From NCBI RefSeq assembly GCF_036924645.1, contig NZ_JAZHRX010000001.1:2914001-2978000 (forward strand): a stretch of DNA of 64,000 bases, given 5' to 3'. Below are positions 18,901 through 25,807 of the stretch, one piece after another. Within the stretch, counting starts at the first letter, position 1; the number at the start of each line of letters is the position of its first letter. The notes below the pieces were generated by a model. That model searched no databases. It was not told where the DNA came from and worked only from the letters and a program-made list of their open reading frames with translations. The translations under genes and the position numbers were made by a program. This DNA is from Bradyrhizobium sp. AZCC 2176 (GTDB lineage Bacteria; Pseudomonadota; Alphaproteobacteria; Rhizobiales; Xanthobacteraceae).

Positions 18901-19371
18901 GGCGCGCAAGCCGCCAGCGGCGAAGGCGCCGAAGGCGCGCCGCGCGAGCAGCGCCATCGCCGCGGCCGCCGCAATGACTTCAGAAAGCCCCGCGAGGGCG
19001 CGCCGGCGGATGTCACCGCAGCGCCCGCGACTGAGGGTGCACCGGCGGCCGAAGCGCGCGAGCAGACGCGTCAGGACCGTCCGCCCCGCGAGCGTTTCGA
19101 AGGCAAGGGCCGCGACGGCGATCGCCGCGACAAGTTCGATCGCAACAAGGGCGACCGCAACAAGGGTGGTGGTCGCGACAAGGGCGAGCGCGGCGGACGC
19201 GATTTCGGCGGACGCGACAAGGGCGGCCGCGACAAGCGCGACTCAGGCCCCTCGCACCGTCAGTGGGCGACCAGCGCGAGCCCACGCGATCGCGACCGGC
19301 CGGTCGATCCCAATTCGCCATTTGCAAAACTGGCGGCGCTGAAGGAACAGCTTGCGGGCCGCAAAGAATAA
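15934..19371 (+). CDS. Suv3-like DExH-box RNA helicase with long C-terminal disordered tail
   Basis: 1145 aa. Motif I GPTNTGKT (residues 23-30), motif II VDEIQ (about 103-107), the GAATM motif, motif V DAVGMGLNLDVDHV and motif VI QIAGRAGRA (about 268) define the Suv3/Ski2-like RNA helicase family known from mitochondria and Alphaproteobacteria. From about residue 825 the chain is low complexity: an acidic Ala/Glu/Pro stretch, then an Arg/Gly/Asp/His-rich basic stretch (repeated GRDKG units) like RNA-binding tails. The role is inferred to be RNA unwinding in decay or ribosome work. The S4 gene follows after 26 bases, suggesting one transcription unit. Confidence 0.88.
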   Translation: MAFSPSTFATDRAPGAGVTAVLGPTNTGKTHLAIERMLGHSSGVIGLPLRLLAREVYNKIAARAGVEAVALVTGEEKIKPKNPRYWVSTVEAMPRDLDVSFLAVDEIQIAADLERGHVFTDRILHRRGRDETLLLGAATMRPIIERLLPGASIVTRPRLSQLEFAGDRKITRQPRRTAIVAFSADEVYAIAELIRRQHGGAAVVLGSLSPRTRNAQVAMFQNGDVDYLVATDAVGMGLNLDVDHVAFASDRKYDGYQFRRLNPSEFAQIAGRAGRATRNGTFGTTGRCAPFEPELVNALQNHTFDSVKMLQWRNSKLDFSSLGALQVSLALSPGHEALTRAPIAEDLRVLDHAARDGEVRDMAHGAPAVERLWDACQIPDYRKIAPAAHAELVTTLYAFLMKKGRIPDAWFAAQVDQADRVTGDIDTLSGRIAQIRTWTFVANRPDWLSDPDHWQGITREVENKLSDALHERLTERFVDRRTSVLMRRLRENSVLNTEIGKTGEVIVEGHAIGRLDGFTFAPDAAEAGSDAKALQAAAQQVLASEIDARATKLAAAPDDQFVLTSDGTIRWTGDAVAKLVAADDALHPRIRIISDERLSGAPREAVQTRLDLWLKTHIEKLLGPLFGLSKAEDITGIGRGIAFQLVEALGVLERSKISAEMKDLDQASRASLRKYGVRFGAYHIYFPGLLKPAARALASLLWAEKQENVDMSALSGAQHLASSGRTSFPVDKALPRDAYRVLGYRQCGERAVRVDILERLADIIRPALAWRESSPGEKPAGAFDGRGFVVTQAMTSLTGSAGEDFASILRALGYRMDRRPPLPPKPAPVEVVETVASETPPVEATAEATSETPAEEVAAEVPVASEPVSSASLLPNVTLVAEEPAAAAEATPTETTPADAAIADAPPEQEAEPAISAAEAAAEPATASEAPAEGAVTQAVATEAAPAETKPETPAEPQLVEVWRPGGRSDERRPHHDRNRQRHHGRPAEGAQAASGEGAEGAPREQRHRRGRRNDFRKPREGAPADVTAAPATEGAPAAEAREQTRQDRPPRERFEGKGRDGDRRDKFDRNKGDRNKGGGRDKGERGGRDFGGRDKGGRDKRDSGPSHRQWATSASPRDRDRPVDPNSPFAKLAALKEQLAGRKE

Positions 19372-19397
19372 CCTAGCAAGGAATAACGGGAAGGTCG

Positions 19398-19667
19398 TTG
19401 GAGCGGCAGCGTCTCGATAAATGGCTGTGGCACGCGCGGGTGGTGAAGGCCCGCACCTCCGCCGCCGCGCTGGTCCAGGCCGGTCACGTCCGCATCAACG
19501 GTGTGCGCGAAATGGCGCCGGGACATTCAGTGAAGGTCGGCGACGTGCTGACGATCGCGCTCGATCGCAGCGTGCGCATCCTCAAAGTGGTGGGATTTTC
19601 CGAGCGGCGGGGCGACGCTGCGGCCGCGCGCGTGCTCTACGATGATTTGCAGAACGGCAAACAATAA
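19398..19667 (+). CDS. S4 domain RNA-binding protein (Hsp15-like)
   Basis: 89 aa. RLDKWLWHARVVKARTSAAALVQAGHVRINGVR is a textbook S4 domain close to that of heat-shock protein Hsp15, which binds stalled 50S subunits with peptidyl-tRNA. The start is TTG 19398 with GGGAAGG just upstream; no ATG or GTG would give a full S4 domain. It lies 26 bases after the Suv3-like helicase gene, consistent with a joint role in RNA or ribosome quality control, which is inference. Confidence 0.88.
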   Translation: MERQRLDKWLWHARVVKARTSAAALVQAGHVRINGVREMAPGHSVKVGDVLTIALDRSVRILKVVGFSERRGDAAAARVLYDDLQNGKQ

Positions 19668-19802
19668 CTATCTGGATTGGGCGCGCAGGAGCGCCTGAAA
19701 AACGGCCGTTTGAGGCTGGCTGCTTCCCTTGCGGCAGCGCACCGCATGCGCTACGCAAACCCCGGAAAACTATCCGTTTCGGAGCCTTGTTCGGAGCCCT
19801 GG

Positions 19803-20141
19803 ATGACTTACGTCGTCACTGAAGCCTGCATCAAATGCAAATATACCGACTGCGTTGAGGTCTGCCCCGTCGACTGCTTCTACGAGGGCGAGAACATGCT
19901 GGTCATCCATCCGGACGAATGCATCGACTGCGGCGTCTGCGAACCCGAATGCCCCGCCGACGCCATCAAGCCCGACACCGAGCCCGGCCTGGAGAAGTGG
20001 CTCGAGGTCAACACCGAGTACGCCAAGAGCTGGCCCAACATCACCCAGAAGAAGGAAGCGCCGACCGACGCGAAAGAATTCGAGGGTGTAGAGGGCAAGT
20101 TCGAGAAATATTTTTCCAAGGAGCCCGGTAGCGGCGACTAG
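19803..20141 (+). CDS. fdxA: Ferredoxin FdxA (7Fe-8S type)
   Basis: 112 aa. The N-terminus [26 protein letters not shown] carries the [3Fe-4S]/[4Fe-4S] cysteines and [16 protein letters not shown] the second set, as in the Azotobacter FdI-type and alphaproteobacterial FdxA. It is a small soluble electron carrier; the partner is unknown here. Start ATG 19803; the frame is open upstream from 19677 but without family similarity. The order helicase, S4 protein, fdxA, carD is one I associate with Rhizobiales. Confidence 0.95.
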   Translation: MTYVVTEACIKCKYTDCVEVCPVDCFYEGENMLVIHPDECIDCGVCEPECPADAIKPDTEPGLEKWLEVNTEYAKSWPNITQKKEAPTDAKEFEGVEGKFEKYFSKEPGSGD

Positions 20142-20276
20142 GCTGTGGATAAGTTTAAGGGCTCATTGAGCCTGTTTTCGGCCCCAAACTGAACCGAACC
20201 AGCTTGGCGGATTTAACCCTGTTAGCGGACTTATGGCGGATACGGCCCGTAAAGGCCCGGAACCCGGCGTAAATCA

Positions 20277-20313
20277 TTGATTTTTGCGGAAAATGTGCTA
20301 TATTGGGCACATT
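20277..20313 (+). promoter_or_regulatory. Candidate carD promoter with inverted repeat over the -10
   Basis: TTGATT (20277-20282), a 16-base spacer and TATATT (20299-20304) fit a sigma-70 promoter. The -10 lies between arms of a perfect 7-bp inverted repeat, AATGTGC (20292-20298) and GCACATT (20307-20313), a possible operator. The position about 100 bases before the carD start fits. Confidence 0.5.
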
Positions 20314-20402
20314 ATAAGCCGAACCTGGCCATGCGTATCCTTGGCCCCGGTGGGTTTCCGTAAAAACATCGAACAGGGGCGTGGCAGTTCCGCGCGCAGG
20401 CT

Positions 20403-21341
20403 GTGTCACAGAAAACGCGTAAAAAGAGTGCTTCCAAGACCACGAAAAAAGCCGCTCCGGCCAGCCGCAGCGCAACCAAAGGCCGTGCCAAGGCAACCGT
20501 AAAGGTGGCCAGGAAGGCTGCGGCCACAAAGTCCTCAAAGAACAAAAGAAGCGCAATGCCAGAAAAGACTGCCAAGACTGCCGCGAAAGCGACGGGTTCG
20601 AAGACCACTGCGTCGAAAGTTGCCGCCAAAGCTCCGGTGAAGACCCCTGTGAAGGCTGCGCCCTCGAAAGCCGTTGCGCCGAAGGCTCCCGTCAAGCCGG
20701 CCGCCGCCGCGCCGCGCGTCGAGGAGCCGAAGAAGGTCGTGACCCAGCGCCAGGGCTTCAAGGCCAATGAATTCGTGGTCTATCCGGCTCATGGCGTCGG
20801 CCAGATCCTGGCCATCGAGGAGCAGGAGATCGCCGGCGCCAAGCTCGAGCTGTTCGTGATCAATTTCATGAAGGACAAGATGACGCTCCGCGTGCCGACC
20901 GCCAAGGTCGCCAATGTCGGCATGCGCAAGCTGTCCGAGCCGGCGCTGGTCAAGAAGGCGCTGGAGACGCTGAAAGGCCGTGCGCGCGTCAAGCGGACCA
21001 TGTGGTCGCGCCGGGCGCAGGAATACGAAGCGAAGATCAATTCGGGCGACATCGTCGCGATCGCCGAAGTGGTCCGCGACCTCTACCGTTCGGAATCGCA
21101 ACCCGAGCAGTCCTATAGCGAACGCCAGCTTTATGAAGCCGCGCTCGATCGCCTGTCGCGCGAAATCGCCGTCGTGCAGCATTCGACCGAGACCGAAGCG
21201 GTCAAGGAAATCGAAAGCCAACTCGCCAAGAGCCCGCGCCGCGGCGCCAAGGCTGAGGCGACGGAGGCTGACGGCGAAGCCGACGAGGCTGATGTCGAAG
21301 CCGACGGCGACGATGCGGCCGTGGCGGACGAAGCCGCCTGA
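20403..21341 (+). CDS. carD: CarD-family transcriptional regulator with histone-H1-like N-terminal tail
   Basis: 312 aa if begun at GTG 20403. Residues 1 to about 112 are almost only Lys, Ala, Thr, Ser and Pro, with repeated KAAPxK/KAPVK units as in histone H1 tails. Then comes the CarD/CdnL domain: FKANEFVVYPAHGVGQILAIEEQEIAGAKLELFVI and helical LSEPALVKKALETLKGRARVKRTMWSRRAQEYEAKINSGD. The C-terminus is acidic. CarD binds RNA polymerase beta and stabilises open complexes, notably at rRNA promoters. An alternative start, ATG 20556, would halve the tail. A clear terminator follows. Confidence 0.92.
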   Translation: MSQKTRKKSASKTTKKAAPASRSATKGRAKATVKVARKAAATKSSKNKRSAMPEKTAKTAAKATGSKTTASKVAAKAPVKTPVKAAPSKAVAPKAPVKPAAAAPRVEEPKKVVTQRQGFKANEFVVYPAHGVGQILAIEEQEIAGAKLELFVINFMKDKMTLRVPTAKVANVGMRKLSEPALVKKALETLKGRARVKRTMWSRRAQEYEAKINSGDIVAIAEVVRDLYRSESQPEQSYSERQLYEAALDRLSREIAVVQHSTETEAVKEIESQLAKSPRRGAKAEATEADGEADEADVEADGDDAAVADEAA

Positions 21342-21362
21342 AAGGGTTCGACGGATTGAGAT

Positions 21363-21391
21363 AAAAGCCCGGCTGAAATGCCGGGCTTTTT
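21363..21391 (+). terminator. Rho-independent terminator of carD
   Basis: An 11-bp stem AAAAGCCCGGC / GCCGGGCTTTT with a 6-base loop, running into TTTTT, 21 bases after the carD stop. Confidence 0.9.
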
Positions 21392-21529
21392 GTTTGGGGC
21401 GTGCGCGAACACAAGAAACGGCGGAGAGCGCTGCGCGCGCGGGACTTCAAGCGCCAAGGGCTATTTCTACTTCAGAAGTAAACGCGTTCCGGATATCTGC
21501 TGCCCCCGAGCGGGGTCTCGTCCGGAACA

Positions 21530-21625
21530 TCAGGGTAGGCCCACCAACGGCCGCAGCAGGAGTGTGACGCCCGCGACCAGCGTGCAGCAACTGCTCAACA
21601 GTATGAAGAGAAGAAAATTTTCCAT
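21530..21625 (-). CDS. Possible 31-residue single-span membrane peptide
   Basis: ATG 21625 is preceded by AAAAGGGATCG, an acceptable RBS. The peptide MENFLLFILLSSCCTLVAGV... is one hydrophobic helix (about residues 3-26) ending RPLVGLP. It lies in the otherwise gene-free stretch 21392-22089. Small membrane proteins of this kind exist, but one hydrophobic frame in 700 bases can arise by chance, so this is a tentative call. Confidence 0.3.
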   Translation of the reverse strand: MENFLLFILLSSCCTLVAGVTLLLRPLVGLP

Positions 21626-22089
21626 GCCACGATCCCTTTTCCCTTCGGAAGCCGACGCTTGAGCCCGCAATCCGTTCCGGTCATTTTTGCGGAGTACATT
21701 TGCAATAAAGGCGGCCGACGTCCGGTTCCGCAGCGGAACTTGACGCGATGTCGCCGTTCGAATCGGTGCTGGCCAGCGCTCCATTTGGGGCAGGGCAATT
21801 GGAACTGGTCGGCAAGGAGAGGGCCGCTGGCCATTTTATCTCCGGCTTGCGGCCGAAGCCGACGCGGCTGATGTCGATGCCGATTTGCTCGGCGTGGATT
21901 GTCTGCAACTTCGCGCCGGCGTGCCGCGGCGGACAACTCGCTTGTGCCCGCAATGATGAGTAACTCCTGCCGCGCCTCAACCTGTCGCGCCGCCGTTCGC
22001 CCGGAATGTGGTCAGATTTCCGGCCTCTTGTGACCAAATTTAAAAGTAAGTCTGGCATTCCACATCCAATTGAACCGCAGGGATGTTCG

Positions 22090-22452
22090 ATGAAAACGCA
22101 AATTCGGCTGGTTGTTTTCGCCGCCTGCATTGCCGCTCTCGCACCGATCGGCATGCCGACTGTGCAGGCGAAAGCGCAGATCAAGGAATGCAGCGTTGCG
22201 CCGCCATCAAATGCACGCGGGCCTTGGTCCTGGCGCCTGATTGATGGACGAAAATGCTGGTACGCCGGCAAGACTGCGATCTCGAAATCATCGCTGCGGT
22301 GGGCCGCAGCGGCGCCCGCGCAAGCCAAGGCCGACGCCGTGCCCGTCGTTGTCGCTACAGAGAAACGTAGCGACCCCATGGATGCGCAGGCGCGAATGCT
22401 CAACGACGATAGTTTCGAGTCGCGGTGGCGCGCGCGTGTGACTATTGAGTAG
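22090..22452 (+). CDS. Small secreted protein of unknown function
   Basis: 120 aa. MKTQIRLVVFAACIAALAPIGMPTVQAKA is a Sec signal peptide with cleavage near residue 28-30. The mature part has IKECSVAPPSNARGPWSWRLIDGRKCWYAGK, with two cysteines and a Trp-rich core that I recognise from many Bradyrhizobium hypothetical proteins, then an Ala-rich linker. ATG 22090 follows GGGATGTTCG, a weak RBS. No function can be assigned. Confidence 0.7.
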   Translation: MKTQIRLVVFAACIAALAPIGMPTVQAKAQIKECSVAPPSNARGPWSWRLIDGRKCWYAGKTAISKSSLRWAAAAPAQAKADAVPVVVATEKRSDPMDAQARMLNDDSFESRWRARVTIE

Positions 22453-22530
22453 ATTTAGTTCGTACGAACTTTCTCAACACGTCGCTCCTGCTCAAGGCCG
22501 GGGCTACGTGGTGAACATGTCGCTCTCTCC

Positions 22531-22677
22531 GCGTCATTGCCTGCGGCAAACGCGAAGCGTTTGCGCAAGGGAGCGTAAGCGACGAAGCAATCCACACTGT
22601 TTGCGTAGCCTTGGGATTGCTTGCGCCTTCGCCCGGTGGGCTACGGCGGACAATTCGCTTGCGTTCGCAATGACGGG
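22531..22677. repeat. Dispersed palindrome, family C, extended degenerate copy
   Basis: Begins GCGTCATTGCCTGCGGCAAACG and ends GCGTTCGCAATGACG, with AGCAATCCA / TGGGATTGCTT inside. It is longer than the other family C copies because the arms carry extra sequence. It fills most of the gap 22453-22786; nothing else is seen there. Confidence 0.65.
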
Positions 22678-22786
22678 CTAGCTATTCGCCATCGCAAATG
22701 AACCCATTACAGACTCTCGAGCGAGCGAGCCCGCTCACGTTCAAGATGTCTCCGGAGACATGCTTCCAGAACGGTAACGCTTAGCC

Positions 22787-23476
22787 TCATTCACGGGAGC
22801 GCGGGGTCATGTGCCCAAGCCATGCCGTGAGCCTTGATCTTTCCCTGACCAAACCATCCTGATTGAAGTGGTGAACACAGAAGTGCGCCCATGAATCTTC
22901 GAACGCCATTTCCATGTCACCTGTGACCGACGTGGTACCTAGCCCGATTTCTGCGTAAGTAAACTCGAAACTGCCACTAGGACGCGCCAGCGCAATGTGG
23001 AATGGTTGACCAGTAAACTCGTTGATCTGCGGCCTGCCGGTGCTCCGCATGACGCCTTGTATCTCTACCCTTGCGGTTCTGAGTTCCAAGTCCGCGTCGA
23101 GATCAATCGGTAGGAACAACGTCTCGCAAAATTCCGAGCATGTGGACGCGAATACGGCGAAAAAGTTGCTCAATGGTTCGCATGCCTCGCCTGAGATGAT
23201 CGTTACAAGCGCGATTCGTTGAGCTTCATCCGCACGCTCGTCGATAACGATCTGGCGCCGGCCGGTTCCGTCCTTGATTTCGCCGGGCCACTTGTACAGC
23301 GCCGCCCAGTTCAAGCCTGAGAGCGGAGTATCGTTGAAGTGGCCTTCAACGATGGTGCCGACGAAGGCCGACTGACAATAGCCGTGAGTGCTCGGCAGGT
23401 TGAACTGGCAACCACAATTCATAGCGCAATTGCAGTTATCATAAGTCTCGCTCTTGAATAGCCATTGATCGTCCAT
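22787..23476 (-). CDS. DUF1326 domain-containing protein with Cys-rich N-terminus
   Basis: 229 aa from ATG 23476, RBS GGAAAGGGC. The start WLFKSETYDNCNCAMNCGCQFNLPSTHGYCQ, with a CxCxxxCxC cluster, is the hallmark of DUF1326. Such a cluster could bind a metal, though this is inference. Later segments (ASTCSEFCETLFLPIDLDADLELRTARVEI and FTGQPFHIALARPSGSFEFTYAEIGLG) also fit the family. Its function is unknown. The metallo-beta-lactamase-fold gene ends 51 bases upstream on the same strand, suggesting one transcript. Confidence 0.82.
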   Translation of the reverse strand: MDDQWLFKSETYDNCNCAMNCGCQFNLPSTHGYCQSAFVGTIVEGHFNDTPLSGLNWAALYKWPGEIKDGTGRRQIVIDERADEAQRIALVTIISGEACEPLSNFFAVFASTCSEFCETLFLPIDLDADLELRTARVEIQGVMRSTGRPQINEFTGQPFHIALARPSGSFEFTYAEIGLGTTSVTGDMEMAFEDSWAHFCVHHFNQDGLVRERSRLTAWLGHMTPRSRE

Positions 23477-23527
23477 CTGACTGCCCTTTCCGAAAGCGAT
23501 GACGCTCAACTCGATTCTGCGCGAGCT

Positions 23528-24493
23528 TCAAGTCGGAACGAAGCGATAGGCGCCATCCTTGCGCTCGACGAAGCCGGTGCCAGGGAACGGAAGGTGAGCG
23601 CCGATCAGCCGGCGCTTGTCAATGACGAGTCGATCAAGCAGGCGCAGGCGGGTCGAGATGCCACGATCGGGCTCATGGTCGACTGGCACCGGCCACGACG
23701 GATACTGGAATGAGATCACAGCGTGCGTAAGCGCATCCGCAACGACGACGAGACCATCCCTACCGGCGATTTCGACCGAGATGTGGCCCTGCGTATGCCC
23801 TGGCGTATCGATGACCTGCACGCCACTGACAATCTCATCGCCATCCCGTACCGTCCTCATCCTGTCCTTGACGTGCGAGAAATGGTTCTTGGCGCCATTG
23901 ATGATGCGATCATTGGTTGCCAGGACTGCCGGTAACCTTCGCATCACATCCGGGTCGGCCCAAAGGTTCCATTCGATGGCCGAAACGAGATAGCTCGCAT
24001 TCGGATAGATCGGGTTGTCATTCGCGTCGAGGATGCCCCAAAGGTGGTCGGGATGGCCATGGGTCAGGACGATCTTGGTCACGGCCGCAGGTGGAATGCC
24101 GGCAGCTTTGAGGTTCTCCGCAAGCTTTCCCGCCGTGGGCTGGTGGCGCGGGCCGGTGCCCGTGTCGACCAGGACCACATCGGACTGGCTACGGATCACC
24201 GCGACAGTGTTCACAAGCTGGAGCTGTTCGCCGGTTTGTCCTGCTGCGTTCAGGGCGGCTTCGCGCTCGGCGGGCGGAGAGTCCGGCGTCACGAGGAAGC
24301 CCGCCGGAAGGAAGAAATGGCCGTCGCTTACGACCAGAGTCTCGAGGCTGCCTGATTTGTGGACCGGTACCATATGGACGGCTGCGCTTGCCGGTCGCAG
24401 CGAAGAAACGCACGCAGCTGCGGCCAGAGCCGCTGCAGCCGATTTACCCAGAAATTGGCGACGAGCTATTCTGTGAACATGCCCTGCAGTCAC
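23528..24493 (-). CDS. MBL-fold metallo-hydrolase with Tat signal
   Basis: 321 aa. ARRQFLGKSAAAALAAAACVSSLRPASA is a twin-arginine-type signal peptide, so the folded enzyme is probably periplasmic. The metal-binding motif THGHPDHLWG (about residues 143-152), later DTPGHTQGHISV and VADALTH give the binuclear zinc set of the metallo-beta-lactamase fold, nearest to lactonase/quorum-quenching-like or flavorubredoxin-like hydrolases. The substrate is unknown. It is divergent from an AraC regulator across 257 bp, which probably controls it. Confidence 0.9.
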   Translation of the reverse strand: MTAGHVHRIARRQFLGKSAAAALAAAACVSSLRPASAAVHMVPVHKSGSLETLVVSDGHFFLPAGFLVTPDSPPAEREAALNAAGQTGEQLQLVNTVAVIRSQSDVVLVDTGTGPRHQPTAGKLAENLKAAGIPPAAVTKIVLTHGHPDHLWGILDANDNPIYPNASYLVSAIEWNLWADPDVMRRLPAVLATNDRIINGAKNHFSHVKDRMRTVRDGDEIVSGVQVIDTPGHTQGHISVEIAGRDGLVVVADALTHAVISFQYPSWPVPVDHEPDRGISTRLRLLDRLVIDKRRLIGAHLPFPGTGFVERKDGAYRFVPT

Positions 24494-24750
24494 GACGCTT
24501 CCCTCCTCGATGGGCCACCCTTATCGATAGGCATCGCCCCCGTTGGGCACGAAACTTAACTGGCGCATTTGGGCGCCAGATATCCGATTGCCGCGAGGGC
24601 CTATCCGGAAAGCGCGTAAAACGTGGAAATCGCCCCCTGGCAAGCGCCAACGATCATTATCCAAGAACTGCAAGAATGATCGGGCAATTCCCGGGCCCCG
24701 GTACCCATACCTCGGCACGCATGGTATGCTCGATCAACACGGAGGCGAGC

Positions 24751-25761
24751 ATGCAGCTTGGCACAGCGCCGCTTCTGGAGCAGATGCCCATCTTCCACAG
24801 CCGCAATGTGGAAGAGACCGGTGCGTTCCTGCGCGCGAAAGGCTATCGCTTCGACATCGCAGGGCGGCAGGCCCGCCAGCTCGATGCGCGCCTCAACGGC
24901 GTTTACACGCCGGGCCTCTACATGGGTTACGTGCAATACGGCGGCGCATCGGTTGTCCTGTCTCCGAGCCCCGCCCGCACGGACACCTGGATTCACCTGC
25001 CGCTTCGCGGGCAACTTGAAGCCACCATTGGCCGTGACAACATCGTTTGCAATTCGAACCTTGCCACGATCATCTCGCCGATGCGCGAGAGGTGTCGGCT
25101 GGTATCGGAGGCCGATAGCAGCCGCATCCAACTGTCTTTGACCAAATCCAGCCTTACAGGTCAGCTTGCCGCCCTGCTCGGCGAGCCACCAACCGCTCCC
25201 CTCGATTTTGCGCCCAGCATCGACCTCGCCGCGGGGTATGGCCGCAGTCTGACACGCTACGTGCTGATGGCCGTCGCGGACCTGGAACAGGCGGGATCGG
25301 TGCTCTGGAGCCCGACGACGATGAGCAAATTCGAGCAGTTCATTGTTACCGCACTGCTGCTGTCGCACCCGCACAATTACAGCAACGCGCTGCGACGCCT
25401 CGAGAGGCCGATTGCGCCGCGTGACGTGAGGCGCGCGGTCGACTATATCGAAGCCCACCTCGACCAGGCAGTCACCGTGGCCGACCTCGTTACGGCGACC
25501 GGCGTGGCGGGCCGAACGCTCTTTATGCACTTCAGGGATTTCAAGGGCGTCTCGCCGATGCGCTACCTGCGGAACGCCCGCTTGAGGCAAGTTCGCCAAG
25601 CCTTGCTGCGGGCCGATCCGGAAGCGAATGTCACCGACATTGCCATGAGCACGGGGTTCGCCCACATGGGCCGGTTTTCGGTCACGTACCGCGCGTACTT
25701 TGGGGAAAGTCCTTCGGAGACGCTGAGAGGTCAGACGCAGCAGCTTCGGAAGCAACCGTAG
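24751..25761 (+). CDS. AraC-family transcriptional regulator
   Basis: 336 aa from ATG 24751 with a good RBS (GGAGG, 24741-24745). The N-terminal half resembles the AraC-binding-like (AraC_binding_2 type) ligand domain. The C-terminal HTH_18 pair is clear: VTVADLVTATGVAGRTLFMHFRDFKGVSPMRYLRNARLRQVRQAL and VTDIAMSTGFAHMGRFSVTYRAYFGESPSETLR. It is divergent from the MBL-fold hydrolase and DUF1326 genes, the likely targets. The frame is open upstream to 24388 but there is no support for that start. Confidence 0.92.
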   Translation: MQLGTAPLLEQMPIFHSRNVEETGAFLRAKGYRFDIAGRQARQLDARLNGVYTPGLYMGYVQYGGASVVLSPSPARTDTWIHLPLRGQLEATIGRDNIVCNSNLATIISPMRERCRLVSEADSSRIQLSLTKSSLTGQLAALLGEPPTAPLDFAPSIDLAAGYGRSLTRYVLMAVADLEQAGSVLWSPTTMSKFEQFIVTALLLSHPHNYSNALRRLERPIAPRDVRRAVDYIEAHLDQAVTVADLVTATGVAGRTLFMHFRDFKGVSPMRYLRNARLRQVRQALLRADPEANVTDIAMSTGFAHMGRFSVTYRAYFGESPSETLRGQTQQLRKQP

Positions 25762-25807
25762 TTTGGCAAGCTCCAGGCCAGCACTTGCGTTTGCGAGTGC
25801 CTGCGTC

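Noticed and set aside
17769..18977. 402-aa alternative frame inside the helicase gene
   Set aside because: Arg/Ala-rich shadow of the helicase tail coding region.
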